Origin: Chthonomonas calidirosea
Lineage (GTDB): Bacteria > Armatimonadota > Fimbriimonadia > Fimbriimonadales > Fimbriimonadaceae
Direction: 5' to 3'
Assembly (NCBI GenBank): GCA_945882415.1
Contig: CAMCWC010000008.1
Coordinates: 62,001-126,000 of the forward strand
Length of the DNA: 64,000 nt
The translations under genes were made by a program, and so were the position numbers. The notes under the pieces are model-generated. The model did no database searches. It saw nothing but the letters and a program-made list of their open reading frames with translations, and was not told where the DNA came from. Positions 40,119 to 48,812 of the stretch are shown here, piece after piece; the first letter of the stretch is position 1; the number at the start of each line of letters is the position of its first letter.

Positions 40119-41000
40119 TTAGCGGTACTCAGGGAACAGGTTCTGGGATGCGAGCTGTCGGTCAGCAATCGTCCAAGGCGTACCCGAGACAGGATTGTTG
40201 GACAGGTTGGATGCCCAGTCGTCATTAACCGCATCGTTGGTGCGAAGGGTCTGCGCGTAAGGTCGAGCCTTAGCGTGGCCGTCGGCCCAAACGAAGTTCG
40301 AGTTCTTTCCAGCGGAGTGGATAGGACCGTTTCCGATGGCAGGGCAGGTTGGGGTAGCAGCGCCGCGAGCGGTGATGCACCACGAAGTGTCGTTGATGTT
40401 TGCAACGCCGCCTGGGAAGCCAACAGCACCAAAGTGCCACTTAAGGTCGTTCCACTGCGATCGGTTCGGGACCATGATGATGGTTCCAGCAACGTCTGGA
40501 AGGATGTCGAGGCTGCTCTGTCCGTTTGGCGTGTATGGTCCGCCGCACTCGCCGTTTGCAAATCCGATGAGGGAGTTGTTCACTGCGAAGTTGGAAGATG
40601 CGTACTGGTTTGCGTTAGCAACGCCCTGTCCGTCGAAGGAGACGGTCCAGAAGTTCTCAGCCTGGAACGGGTTGGTTGGGTCCTGAAGAAGGCCCTTGCT
40701 CTTCGTGTATGGCTGCATCGCGTGGCGCCAGCTGTAGAAAGCACCAGGCGTGCCCCAGGGAACAGCACCCCAGTTGCATCCGCTAGGGAAGCCGAAGTAT
40801 TCCTTGATCAGAGCGTCATCATAGTCGCCCATGTAGATCATGTTTGCGGTTGCCAACTGCTTCGCGTTGCTGAGGGCAACGGTCTTTTTGGCGGCGAGCT
40901 TAGCCTGTGCGAAGACAGGGAAGAGAATGGCAGCGAGAATCGCGATGATTGCGATAACGACGAGAAGTTCAATAAGTGTGAACGCTTTCTTGTTTTTCAT
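40119..41000 (-). CDS. DUF1559-type pseudopilin
   Basis: A 293-aa protein with a type IV prepilin-like N-terminus: a short basic leader MKNKKA, then [20 protein letters not shown] as the hydrophobic helix; position -1 is Ala, not the usual Gly. The globular part ends with a HSAGKNSNFVWADGHAK-type motif, close to the H-X9-DG sign of planctomycete and Armatimonadota pseudopilins. The protein is expected to be processed by a prepilin peptidase and exposed at the surface. Its ATG overlaps the LacI gene stop by 4 nt, so it is the direct second gene of that operon. Confidence 0.9.
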   Translation of the reverse strand: MKNKKAFTLIELLVVIAIIAILAAILFPVFAQAKLAAKKTVALSNAKQLATANMIYMGDYDDALIKEYFGFPSGCNWGAVPWGTPGAFYSWRHAMQPYTKSKGLLQDPTNPFQAENFWTVSFDGQGVANANQYASSNFAVNNSLIGFANGECGGPYTPNGQSSLDILPDVAGTIIMVPNRSQWNDLKWHFGAVGFPGGVANINDTSWCITARGAATPTCPAIGNGPIHSAGKNSNFVWADGHAKARPYAQTLRTNDAVNDDWASNLSNNPVSGTPWTIADRQLASQNLFPEYR

Positions 41001-42019
41001 GATTCCTTCATTGGAACGGTGGTCGAGGACCGGACGACGAGGGTTGGTTCAAAAGTGACGTGCCTAGGCACGGGCTTGCCGTCGATGAGGTCAAGCACCG
41101 ATTGCACGGCGTAGCGACCCATTTCAGCGATTGGCTGAAACACGGTAGTTAGGGGAGGAATTGTAAGTTCGCTGGCCGAGGTCTGGTCGAAGCCACAGAT
41201 GCTCATTTGACTCGGAACGTTGACGCCCATTTCTTGGCAAGCTCGGAGAGCACCTATCGCCATATCGTCGTTTGCGCAAACCACGGCAGTCGGCGGATTC
41301 GGCAGCGCCAGCAGGCTTTTCATTGCGGCGTAACCTCCATCTGGATGAAACTGGCCCTTGAGTACCCACGAGTCGTGATACGCCAATCTGTTTTCGGTCA
41401 TGAAGTCGGAGTACGACCGCAAGCGCTCGATGGCGTCCTGCATGTCAAGCCGACCGGCAATATGGGCAATCCTTCGGTGGCCGAGATCAAACAGGTGCTT
41501 CATCGCCAGTCGCATTCCTGTCTCGTTGGCAACCGAAAGCGTGTGAACGCCGTCAATCTCGGATCCAGCGAGGGAGATGCAAGGGATTCGGAGTTCTTTG
41601 GCTAGCAAAACGGCGCGATTGGTGCTGTTCGGGGCAATGAAGACGGCCCCATCAACACGACCATCGAGAATGGTCGAAAGCACTTCTTCGTGACCAGATC
41701 CGGCCAGTCGGGTGAATAGGATGAGGTCGTGGTGCGAAGAGCCAGCCGCGTTAAAAATGCCGTTGAGGGCGAGTTGGAGGTATGGGCTGAGAAGAACGTC
41801 CTCAACGATTTCGGGCGGGACGACTCCGATTGTCCGGCTACGGCCGGTGACCATCGACTTGGCAACTCGATTTGGTCGGTACCCAAGTTCACGGGCGGCA
41901 TCGAGCACCTTCTCTTTGACTTCCGGGCTCACGGTCCGAGGGCCGCCGTTGATGGCGTAGCTCACGGTGCTGACCGAGACATTCAGCAGTTTCGCAATAT
42001 CTTTAATCGAAGTCGGCAT
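40997..42019 (-). CDS. LacI family transcriptional regulator
   Basis: A 340-aa repressor. The N-terminal HTH (SIKDIAKLLNVSVSTVSYAINGG, shortened here to IKDIAKLLNVSVSTVS) and hinge (RPNRVAKSMVTGRSRTIGVV) are canonical, followed by a periplasmic-binding-protein-like effector domain to residue 330. Such domains bind sugars. A palindrome GTCGAAACGTTTCGAC lies in its own leader (42037-42052), which predicts autoregulation. It is the first gene of the unit LacI, pseudopilin, lipoprotein, halogenase. Confidence 0.93.
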   Translation of the reverse strand: MPTSIKDIAKLLNVSVSTVSYAINGGPRTVSPEVKEKVLDAARELGYRPNRVAKSMVTGRSRTIGVVPPEIVEDVLLSPYLQLALNGIFNAAGSSHHDLILFTRLAGSGHEEVLSTILDGRVDGAVFIAPNSTNRAVLLAKELRIPCISLAGSEIDGVHTLSVANETGMRLAMKHLFDLGHRRIAHIAGRLDMQDAIERLRSYSDFMTENRLAYHDSWVLKGQFHPDGGYAAMKSLLALPNPPTAVVCANDDMAIGALRACQEMGVNVPSQMSICGFDQTSASELTIPPLTTVFQPIAEMGRYAVQSVLDLIDGKPVPRHVTFEPTLVVRSSTTVPMKES

Positions 42020-42036
42020 TGACTTGTTTAGTTGGA

Positions 42037-42052
42037 GTCGAAACGTTTCGAC
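42037..42052. promoter_or_regulatory. LacI-type operator O1
   Basis: GTCGAAACGTTTCGAC is a perfect 16-bp palindrome with a central CG, the classic LacI-family form. It lies about 8 nt after the predicted transcription start of the LacI gene. Confidence 0.8.
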
Positions 42053-42066
42053 GCGCTTACGATTTG

Positions 42067-42095
42067 ACTATACAGCTTTTTACGTCCGGAATCAA
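42067..42095 (-). promoter_or_regulatory. promoter of the LacI operon (TTGATT-17-TATAGT)
   Basis: On the minus strand TTGATT (42095-42090), a 17-nt spacer and TATAGT (42072-42067). Transcription would start near 42060, giving a leader of about 40 nt that contains operator O1. Confidence 0.65.
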
Positions 42096-42147
42096 CCACT
42101 TTTTTATTATTCTTCCCGAATTTGGAAAATTTCTTGACTTGCGGGTT

Positions 42148-42163
42148 GTCGAAAGGTTTCGAC
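42148..42163. promoter_or_regulatory. LacI-type operator O2
   Basis: GTCGAAAGGTTTCGAC matches O1 in 15 of 16 bases and is palindromic outside the central GG. Its centre is 111 bp from O1, compatible with DNA looping by a tetramer or with a second regulated promoter. A further half site TTTCGAC lies at 42221-42227. Confidence 0.7.
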
Positions 42164-42309
42164 GGTTGCAGGGGGACTTGAGGTTAAGTCAAGGATTGAT
42201 CGATGTCTGTGCTTGGTGTATTTCGACAAAGTTCTCACGATGAGAGTTGGTCTGCATAAGAGTAAGTTCGGATACAAAAACCTAGACCAAAAAAACCATA
42301 ATTTCCATC

Positions 42310-42338
42310 TTGTTCACTGGGAATATTGTTGTTATAAT
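42310..42338 (+). promoter_or_regulatory. promoter of the GntR-LacI operon (TTGTTC-17-TATAAT)
   Basis: TTGTTC (42310-42315), a 17-nt spacer and TATAAT (42333-42338). The transcript would start near 42345, about 60 nt before the ATG at 42404, with the operator at 42353-42376 in the leader. Confidence 0.65.
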
Positions 42339-42352
42339 CCGGTCAAGCGACG

Positions 42353-42376
42353 TTTGGTGTACTAAAGTAGACCAAA
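42353..42376. promoter_or_regulatory. GntR-type operator
   Basis: Arms TTTGGTGTACT and AGTAGACCAAA form a 24-bp palindrome matched at 10 of 12 base pairs, of the GGTNNACC type bound by GntR regulators. Two more half sites, TTGGTCT (42247-42253) and AGACCAA (42284-42290), lie upstream. Autoregulation is inferred. Confidence 0.65.
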
Positions 42377-42403
42377 AAAGCCAAAAGTGCGGAGCTAGGT
42401 TCC

Positions 42404-43561
42404 ATGAGTCGAACATCACCTCTAGTGAATGCGATCAGCGGAAAAATCCGGGAAGCCATTATCAGCGGTAGGTTCCCGGCTGGTTCCACAATGCCTGCGG
42501 AACGAGACCTTGCCGATGAGTTTGGAGTCAGTCGCACCGCGATTCGAAGCGCCATTGAGTGCCTAGTTCAAGAGAAGCTGTTGGAGTCCATGCCGCGTTG
42601 CCGACCGGTCGTAACGGGTCCAATGGCTTGGAGGCAATCGGCCGAGCGAAAAGATGTCGGCGTTTGGCTCTGGCCCAATTCCACCGGGTTTGCGGCTTCG
42701 CATTTGCTGTCCGGAATCCAAAGCATCTTTAGCCATGAATCGAACGCCCGGCTTATCATCGGGAGTGCCACCGGCGACGATTGGGATTCAATGTGGGATT
42801 CGGAAGCGAAGTTCCTTCGCTCGATTGCTGAAGACCCCAACATCTCCGGCGCGATCCTTTGGTACATCGACGGCGTTGGGCACCGGAACGAGCTTGAGCG
42901 GGTTCGGCAGGCGGGGGTCCAACTCGTCTTCGTGGATCGGTATCTCGATCCGAACTATCCAGCCGACTACGTCGGAACGGACAACACCGGCTCTGCAGAG
43001 ATCGCAGTCAACCACCTGATCGAACTTGGGCACACCCGGATCGCGATGATCCGAAACTTGGACTCTGCCAGCTCGGTGCTCGAACGAGTTGATGGCTGGA
43101 GGGCCGCGCTTTCGCGTGCCGGAATCACTTACGATGCGGACCTTCTAGAGCGGCTCGATGAGTCTGGAAGCGACCGCGAACAGGTCGCTGGTCCTCTTAA
43201 GCGGTTGCTTGCTCTTCCGTCACCCCCTACCGCAATTTTCTGCGTTAACGATCTCGTTGGGCTGACGGCCTACGACTTACTGGAATCCTGGGGGATCGAT
43301 ATCCCAGGCCAATTGTCCCTCGTTGGATTCGATGGACTCATGTCTTGGCTACCCGGAAAAGGACACCTAACCACCGCCGTTCAAGACTTCCGAAGAATCG
43401 GAGAGATTTCTGCCCGCCTCGTTCTCGACCGAGTTTTTGGTCGAGCTCCTCGTCCGCATCGACATACGATGCTGGCCGCCCCACTCTTGGCGCTGGACTC
43501 CAGTGGTCCCGTGCCCCAAACCAATGCTCGTATCTCAGCCCCTTTAGCAGGGGCAATATAG
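42404..43561 (+). CDS. GntR-HTH / LacI-type sensor regulator (AraR-like)
   Basis: A 385-aa regulator with a GntR winged helix at residues 6-70 ([20 protein letters not shown], then [20 protein letters not shown]) fused to a LacI-type sugar-binding domain (about 83-365). The architecture is that of AraR. It starts a plus-strand unit that mirrors the LacI unit: a pseudopilin follows 2 nt after its stop, then a lipoprotein. The operator at 42353-42376 suggests autoregulation. The effector is likely a sugar, but its identity is not visible. Confidence 0.9.
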   Translation: MSRTSPLVNAISGKIREAIISGRFPAGSTMPAERDLADEFGVSRTAIRSAIECLVQEKLLESMPRCRPVVTGPMAWRQSAERKDVGVWLWPNSTGFAASHLLSGIQSIFSHESNARLIIGSATGDDWDSMWDSEAKFLRSIAEDPNISGAILWYIDGVGHRNELERVRQAGVQLVFVDRYLDPNYPADYVGTDNTGSAEIAVNHLIELGHTRIAMIRNLDSASSVLERVDGWRAALSRAGITYDADLLERLDESGSDREQVAGPLKRLLALPSPPTAIFCVNDLVGLTAYDLLESWGIDIPGQLSLVGFDGLMSWLPGKGHLTTAVQDFRRIGEISARLVLDRVFGRAPRPHRHTMLAAPLLALDSSGPVPQTNARISAPLAGAI

Positions 43562-43563
43562 CC

Positions 43564-44472
43564 ATGAATAGAACGGAACAGAGAGGTTTCACCCTCATCG
43601 AACTCTTGGTCGTCATCGCGATCATCGCAATTCTTGCGGCGATCCTATTCCCTGTGTTTGCCCAGGCAAAAGCAGCAGCAAAAGCTACCCAGTCGCTTAG
43701 CAACGTTAAGCAGATTGGTCTCGCTCAGCTGATGTACTCCAATGACTCAGATGACCTATTCAGCCCAGTTTTGGCCTTCAAAGCTGACTGGATCATGCCA
43801 TCGTTTATCGTTCTCCAGCAGCCGTACATGAAGTCGCTTGACCTCATCATCGACCCGCTCGGGCCAGCGAAAGTCACCGACAACAACTTCATTCTCACCA
43901 GCACGTGGGGAATGCCTCCTCGACGAGATGCGACCACCCGTACCTCTACTTCCAACTCCTTCCGAATGGGCCTGCGCTGGCCACTCAGCGGTCAGTTCAC
44001 CGGCGGTCAAGTTTGGGACGTAGACGGAATCGGCGGAGTTAGCAAGGAACCAGGCACTTGGATCTGGCCCTCGTCCGCGTACAAGGACAGCACGTCGTCG
44101 CTAAGCACGACGGCGGTAGCACGACCGTCAGATCAGGTTATGATCGCTCAGGCAAACCACCCAGACTTCAACTGGCCGCTTGGCTGCGAACCATTGAACT
44201 GGTTCCGATATTGGGGTGATCCTCCCTTCAACCTTTATGGCGACAGCAACATGATCTGCGCTCCTGCAGGTCGCGTTGGCGCTCAAGGAATCCAGGCTGG
44301 CATCATTCCGGTCTCGACCGACCGAGGCACGATTACGACCTTCCCAGTTGGCCGAAACATTTATGTTGCGACCGACGGACACGCAAAGTCCACGCCTTGG
44401 CGGCAGCTGATGAGCAAGCGGGCCGTCCGCGGATCGCTTACGACTCTGGATGCCTTCTGGCCAGCCGAATAG
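43564..44472 (+). CDS. DUF1559-type pseudopilin
   Basis: A 302-aa protein with leader MNRTEQRG and the hydrophobic helix [20 protein letters not shown]; Gly at -1 gives a normal prepilin-peptidase site. The globular part has [17 protein letters not shown] after the helix and a C-terminal [16 protein letters not shown] motif. ATG 43564 lies 2 nt after the regulator stop, with AGGGG upstream; longer in-frame starts lie inside the regulator gene. Likely surface or periplasmic pseudopilin under control of the GntR-LacI regulator. Confidence 0.9.
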   Translation: MNRTEQRGFTLIELLVVIAIIAILAAILFPVFAQAKAAAKATQSLSNVKQIGLAQLMYSNDSDDLFSPVLAFKADWIMPSFIVLQQPYMKSLDLIIDPLGPAKVTDNNFILTSTWGMPPRRDATTRTSTSNSFRMGLRWPLSGQFTGGQVWDVDGIGGVSKEPGTWIWPSSAYKDSTSSLSTTAVARPSDQVMIAQANHPDFNWPLGCEPLNWFRYWGDPPFNLYGDSNMICAPAGRVGAQGIQAGIIPVSTDRGTITTFPVGRNIYVATDGHAKSTPWRQLMSKRAVRGSLTTLDAFWPAE

Positions 44473-44473
44473 G

Positions 44474-44674
44474 ATGAACAATCGGTACTTCACTCTGCTG
44501 TTGGCAGGCGTCGTACTCGGGTTGGTGGGTTGCTCTGGAAGCGATGCAATGCCTGAAAAGGACAAAGACGCGCTCAAGAGCAACCTGAACACTCCGGTTG
44601 ATGTTGAGAAGATTCGGTCGGAATACGCAAAGGAAAAGGGCAACCAAACCGGCGCGCCGGCCGACAAAATGTGA
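44474..44674 (+). CDS. small lipoprotein
   Basis: A 66-aa lipoprotein: MNNRYFTLLLAG leader, lipobox LVGC (Cys20), then a charged 46-residue tail. ATG 44474 follows the pseudopilin stop after one base, so the two are translationally coupled. It corresponds in position and type to the lipoprotein at 39861-40070; the tails share no clear identity. A strong terminator follows. Confidence 0.8.
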   Translation: MNNRYFTLLLAGVVLGLVGCSGSDAMPEKDKDALKSNLNTPVDVEKIRSEYAKEKGNQTGAPADKM

Positions 44675-44680
44675 GCCAAA

Positions 44681-44714
44681 GCCCGAGGCAACCTCCGTTG
44701 CCTCGGGCTTCTTT
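44681..44714 (+). terminator. intrinsic terminator
   Basis: GCCCGAGGCAAC (44681-44692), loop CTCC and GTTGCCTCGGGC (44697-44708) make a perfect 12-bp stem followed by TTCTTT. It closes the regulator, pseudopilin, lipoprotein unit before the GH35 gene. Confidence 0.88.
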
Positions 44715-44769
44715 GTGCCTGGATGGCCGCTTACTGAATCGGTTCAGTTGGTAGAATCCGATCACTGCA

Positions 44770-47172
44770 ATGGCGCACTTGGCAAGTCGAAAATTCATCG
44801 TCGCGGGCAAGCCTGCGCTTATCCTTTCCGGTGAAGTTCACTACTTCCGACTTGCCCGGTCCGAGTGGGAAGACCGCATTATCAAGACCAAGCAGGCCGG
44901 ATGCAACGCGGTGGCGACGTACATCCCCTGGCTCTTCCACGAGGAAGAAAACGGCTTCATCGACGTCACCGGCAAGACCCGCCCCGAGCGCGATCTTGGA
45001 GCCTTCATCGACCTCTGCAAGAAGCACGATTTGTGGTTCATTGCCCGGCCCGGCCCGTTCATCATGGCGGAGGTCAAGAACGAAGGCATCCCCCACTGGG
45101 TTTATGAAGCCTGTCCTGATGCCGTGCCAGAAATTTGGGATGGGAAGCCAGCGAAAAGCAAAGTCGTTCGCTATAACGATCCCGATTTTCTACGGTACGT
45201 CGAGCGCTGGTACTCGGAGGTTCTAAAACCCGTTGCCGCGAGATTGGAAACAAAGGGAGGCAACGTAATAGCGGTGCAGCTCGACAACGAAATCGGGATG
45301 CTTCAGTGCTGGTCAGAAGATCCCGATCTGAGCGAAGCGACGCTTTGTGAATTCGCTGAGTACGTTCAGTCCAAGTACTCGGCTCCCGAGCTTGCGAAGC
45401 GATACGGATTCGACATGGGCGACCCTGCTCTCCGAATCCGCACCTTGCGAAGCGGACAAGGCCCAAGCGCGCTCGCTTTCCACTCGGACTACACCTGGTT
45501 CGCCCGGACCTTGTTCACCAGGTTCGTCTCGTCACTCCGAACGTTTTCCGAGAAAGCCGATGTCTATGGAGTCCCCTTCATTGTCAACATTCACGGCAGC
45601 GGCGGCGGGAGAGCCACAACGTTCCCGATCGGAATTGCGCAAACCTACGAAAGCTACACGCAGGCGGCCGGGTATTGGGGATCGTCCGATCACTACCTTG
45701 GTGAACTGACCCGTGATAACGCTGGCGACCTCTACATGCTGAACGCCTTCATGGCGGCAGTTAACCGACCCGAGCAACCGCTGTCTTCGGTTGAGTTTGA
45801 GGCCGGTACGGGCGACTATGGCGAGATTGGCGGAATCCGCTATTCGAACAAAGCCACCGATTTCAAAGCTCGTCTCAGCGTTATTCAAGGCAATCGGATG
45901 CTCAATCACTATCTCATCGCCGGAGGGCGAAATCCGATGCTGGATAAGCCGCTGAACGATGGAAATGGCCGCGTCGGAACAACCGGCGAAAGGCACGGAT
46001 TTGCTGCCCCCATTGGCCCAGAAGGGCAGTTAGACCCGGTCTACTTTGGATTGAAGGACACCAATGAGACGCTGCTAGCGGTTGAGCCTTGGCTCTCCGA
46101 GGCTCGCCAAGAATTGGACGGAGTTTCCTTGGGATTCATCCCGGATTATTACTCCACGGACCTCAAGCCAGTCGGCCCGATGCGTGATCTTGCGGGCAAG
46201 CTCGAAGCGGCGCGTGGCTGGCAAGAACGGCTTGTTAGGGCGCTTCTCGATCAGAGTGTCAGCTTCGATGCCATCAACTTGCAGGCAGAAGGGGACATCA
46301 AAACGCCGGTATTGGTCCTTGCCACCTCGGTTTGTATGGCACCGGTCATTGCCCGGAAGCTCCAGAAGTACGTGCAAAATGGCGGCACTCTCGTGCTCTT
46401 TGGCCCGGTGCCTACGGAAGACCTGGAGGGGAACGCGTTGCCTCTATGGACGGACGCTTTGGGGCTGACGCTGCATCCGGGGCTAAGGGCCTCGCACGAA
46501 TCGTTCCCGTCTATTCAGGGCATTGGTTTTGCATTCTTCGAACCTGAGACGCGAATTTGGGAAGGGACGCCGTTCACCGCAAAATCGGGTTCAACCTTCC
46601 TTAAGGTCGTCCAATCTGACCATTCCGGCGGCGCGATCATCCCGTATGGTTCGGGCAAAGTGTGCCTCCTTACCGTTCAACCTCCGCAGCATCGCCGACT
46701 CTGGAAGGCGTTGTTTGATGAGCTCGGAATTCGAGCGGGAGTCACGCACGATTCTGCGAACGGGGGCGTTTTGCTCCAGCGAGTCCGCCACCATCAAGCG
46801 CGATTTGTCAGCCTCATCAATCTGGACACCGATCCCAAGGACCTCACGATCAAAGATGGAGGGCAAGTTCTCTTTGGCGGAAAGGTTCACTTGCCCGCGA
46901 GAACGGCAAAGCTTCTGCCGATGAGCTTGCCGATTGGTAGCTTCCTTCTCAGCCACGCAACCGCTGAGATTGTTGCTGCCGACTCAGCATCGGTTTCGTT
47001 CCGTCGCGGACCAACGAAGGAAATCGTAATCCTTCGCGGGAAGCCAAAACTTGCGGGAACTGGTGCGAAACTGCAGCTGATTCAGGGCGACGAGTATCGG
47101 CTCGAGATTGACCCAGGGATCGGTAAAGTCGAAGTCCGAGCGGCCAGTCCAACAACTGAAAGAAGTATCTAA
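44770..47172 (+). CDS. GH35 beta-galactosidase
   Basis: An 800-aa glycoside hydrolase of family 35. The N-terminal TIM barrel has SGEVHYFRLARSEWEDRI (about 20-37), NAVATYIPW, RPGPFI and VIAVQLDNEIG with acid/base Glu174; the nucleophile is Glu342 or Glu344 in SVEFEAGTGD. Beta-domains follow to residue 800. There is no signal peptide, so it is probably cytoplasmic. TAGAAT 12 nt before the ATG may be its -10 box; the terminator at 44681-44714 separates it from the pseudopilin unit. It likely cleaves terminal galactose from imported oligosaccharides. Confidence 0.9.
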   Translation: MAHLASRKFIVAGKPALILSGEVHYFRLARSEWEDRIIKTKQAGCNAVATYIPWLFHEEENGFIDVTGKTRPERDLGAFIDLCKKHDLWFIARPGPFIMAEVKNEGIPHWVYEACPDAVPEIWDGKPAKSKVVRYNDPDFLRYVERWYSEVLKPVAARLETKGGNVIAVQLDNEIGMLQCWSEDPDLSEATLCEFAEYVQSKYSAPELAKRYGFDMGDPALRIRTLRSGQGPSALAFHSDYTWFARTLFTRFVSSLRTFSEKADVYGVPFIVNIHGSGGGRATTFPIGIAQTYESYTQAAGYWGSSDHYLGELTRDNAGDLYMLNAFMAAVNRPEQPLSSVEFEAGTGDYGEIGGIRYSNKATDFKARLSVIQGNRMLNHYLIAGGRNPMLDKPLNDGNGRVGTTGERHGFAAPIGPEGQLDPVYFGLKDTNETLLAVEPWLSEARQELDGVSLGFIPDYYSTDLKPVGPMRDLAGKLEAARGWQERLVRALLDQSVSFDAINLQAEGDIKTPVLVLATSVCMAPVIARKLQKYVQNGGTLVLFGPVPTEDLEGNALPLWTDALGLTLHPGLRASHESFPSIQGIGFAFFEPETRIWEGTPFTAKSGSTFLKVVQSDHSGGAIIPYGSGKVCLLTVQPPQHRRLWKALFDELGIRAGVTHDSANGGVLLQRVRHHQARFVSLINLDTDPKDLTIKDGGQVLFGGKVHLPARTAKLLPMSLPIGSFLLSHATAEIVAADSASVSFRRGPTKEIVILRGKPKLAGTGAKLQLIQGDEYRLEIDPGIGKVEVRAASPTTERSI

Positions 47173-47192
47173 CTTTCCACGATGGAATAGCT

Positions 47193-47218
47193 GGCTGCCG
47201 AGGAAACCTTCGGCAGCC
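47193..47218. terminator. hairpin between convergent genes
   Basis: GGCTGCCGA (47193-47201) and TCGGCAGCC (47210-47218) form a perfect 9-bp stem. It lies between the GH35 stop (47172) and the pseudopilin stop (47230) and could serve both strands. T-tracts are poor. Confidence 0.5.
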
Positions 47219-47229
47219 GAAATTGACGA

Positions 47230-47970
47230 CTACGGACCGATGGTTGGGCCGCCAACACAGTACGTGCCGGCTCGACCTTCAAAGAAGAGCGGGTCGCCAG
47301 GGCGCGGACCTTCGGGATGGATGCCCAAGGTTGTTAGGATGTAGCTTGCATTGTGGAACTTCGCGTGGCCATCGCCGTATCCAACGGTCGAGCCGCCCTC
47401 ATTTTGCTTGGTGCCAGAAGCGCTGCCGTGTCGGCTTCGCTGATCAGCGCAAGGAACATTGTCAGGGCTGGTGTTAGACGAGTTTGCAAACGCGATTCGT
47501 GATCTTCGGTTTGGTCGAGCGTAGAAGTCGCCGAGGCTGCCGTCGGCCATGAATGCGGTTCCGGCTGGATCAACGTAAGACGTCGCGGAAAAGTTTGGGT
47601 CTGGGATTGCCGTTACGATGTGGGTGTTGGTTGCGTAACCGTAGTAGGTCAACAAAGGATTTCGATTGGCGGGAGCTTTGTAGTCTGGGCACTGAACGAT
47701 CTGCTTGTTCTTAACATAGGGCTGAATCAAATCCACCCAGTGTTCTGTACCAGAAGTGTTGGTGCCGACCAAACGCTGCATGTAGTAGTCCTCGTAGTCA
47801 TTGGTGTAAAGAATGACGCCTAGACTTAGTTGCTTGACGCTGCTGATGCATGTCGTTTTCTTCGCCGCTGCCTTGGCCTGCGCAAAGACGGGGAACAGAA
47901 TTGCAGCCAAAATGGCAATAATTGCGATTACGACGAGGAGCTCAATTAGGGTGAAACCGGATCTCTTCAT
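47230..47970 (-). CDS. DUF1559-type pseudopilin
   Basis: A 246-aa protein: leader MKRSG, helix [20 protein letters not shown], then [20 protein letters not shown], and a C-terminal region with STVGYGDGHAKFHNASYIL, which carries the DGHAKF element. It is the third pseudopilin in 8 kb; it stands alone, without a linked regulator. Gly at -1 predicts normal processing. No convincing promoter identified. Confidence 0.9.
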   Translation of the reverse strand: MKRSGFTLIELLVVIAIIAILAAILFPVFAQAKAAAKKTTCISSVKQLSLGVILYTNDYEDYYMQRLVGTNTSGTEHWVDLIQPYVKNKQIVQCPDYKAPANRNPLLTYYGYATNTHIVTAIPDPNFSATSYVDPAGTAFMADGSLGDFYARPNRRSRIAFANSSNTSPDNVPCADQRSRHGSASGTKQNEGGSTVGYGDGHAKFHNASYILTTLGIHPEGPRPGDPLFFEGRAGTYCVGGPTIGP

Positions 47971-48172
47971 GAGTGAATTTCCAGAGTTTCCTCCGGAGAT
48001 TGCTAATCTACTTGTTCACTCTTTAAGAGATAGTTAAGGTCGGCAATAAATAAACTCTTCACGGAAGCTGCTGCATTTATCCATTGGCGCAGATGTGTTT
48101 GTCTTAACAATTCTAGCCCCTCGATTAAACCGTTGACGGGTTCTTTGTTCGTCTTTTGGGGATGAGCAAAGA

Positions 48173-48196
48173 GGGCAAGGCTGGATTGCCTTGCCC
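48173..48196 (-). terminator. intrinsic terminator of the SnoaL-like gene
   Basis: GGGCAAGGC and GCCTTGCCC form a perfect 9-bp stem with a 6-nt loop. On the minus strand it is followed by TCTTTG. It lies 22 nt after the stop of the gene at 48219. Confidence 0.72.
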
Positions 48197-48218
48197 GCTT
48201 TGACTCTACAAGCGACGC

Positions 48219-48728
48219 TTACTGTCCGCCCATCTGGCTCGGGTCCATTTTCTTGCCATCCATGATCATCTCGGACGATTTCCAATCCATGATGGCGAGC
48301 TTCCACTTTCCGTCTTTCTTAACGTAGGTTTCGACGGTCTTGCCAGACATGGTCAGTTTGTGCATCTTCTTATCTGGCCCGGTCATGGTGCCAGACATCG
48401 ATCGCGTCATTTCGGCGGTCGCTTTGTCCCCTTTCTCGTTTAGCTTGATCAGTTTGCTCACGACGTCGGTGATTTTCTGGAGCGACCCGGTTCCTTGCTT
48501 CATCCCGGCCAGCATCTGATCAAAATTCATCGTGCGGCCAGCTTCGATGTACTTAAAGTCTGCCGTGATGTACGGCTGCATGGACTTTTTGAATGCGGCC
48601 ATGTCTTTCGCCATGAGCGCCTTTTTGCTCGCCGCATCGTTCTTGAGAATCATTGACTTCAGTGACTCGGCGTGGGTGGTCGATCCGAGAACGAGAAGCA
48701 GAGCGGCGCAAATTGGGAGTCGATTCAT
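48219..48728 (-). CDS. secreted NTF2/SnoaL-like protein
   Basis: A 169-aa protein with a signal peptide (MNRLPICAALLLVLGSTTHA) and an NTF2-like fold: helical start MILKNDAASKKALMAKDMAAF, then TADFKYIEAG and a C-terminal strand set with VKKDGKWKLAIMDWKSSE. The ligand is unknown. I chose ATG 48728 for the cleaner signal peptide; ATG 48737 adds three residues. It is divergent from the GH9 gene. Confidence 0.72.
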   Translation of the reverse strand: MNRLPICAALLLVLGSTTHAESLKSMILKNDAASKKALMAKDMAAFKKSMQPYITADFKYIEAGRTMNFDQMLAGMKQGTGSLQKITDVVSKLIKLNEKGDKATAEMTRSMSGTMTGPDKKMHKLTMSGKTVETYVKKDGKWKLAIMDWKSSEMIMDGKKMDPSQMGGQ

Positions 48729-48812
48729 GACGCACATACTTTAGCCGTTCGCAACGTCATCTGCAATCCGTCTCGTACTTTTGGCGGATGCCCAACGTGA
48801 TAAATTGTAGGC

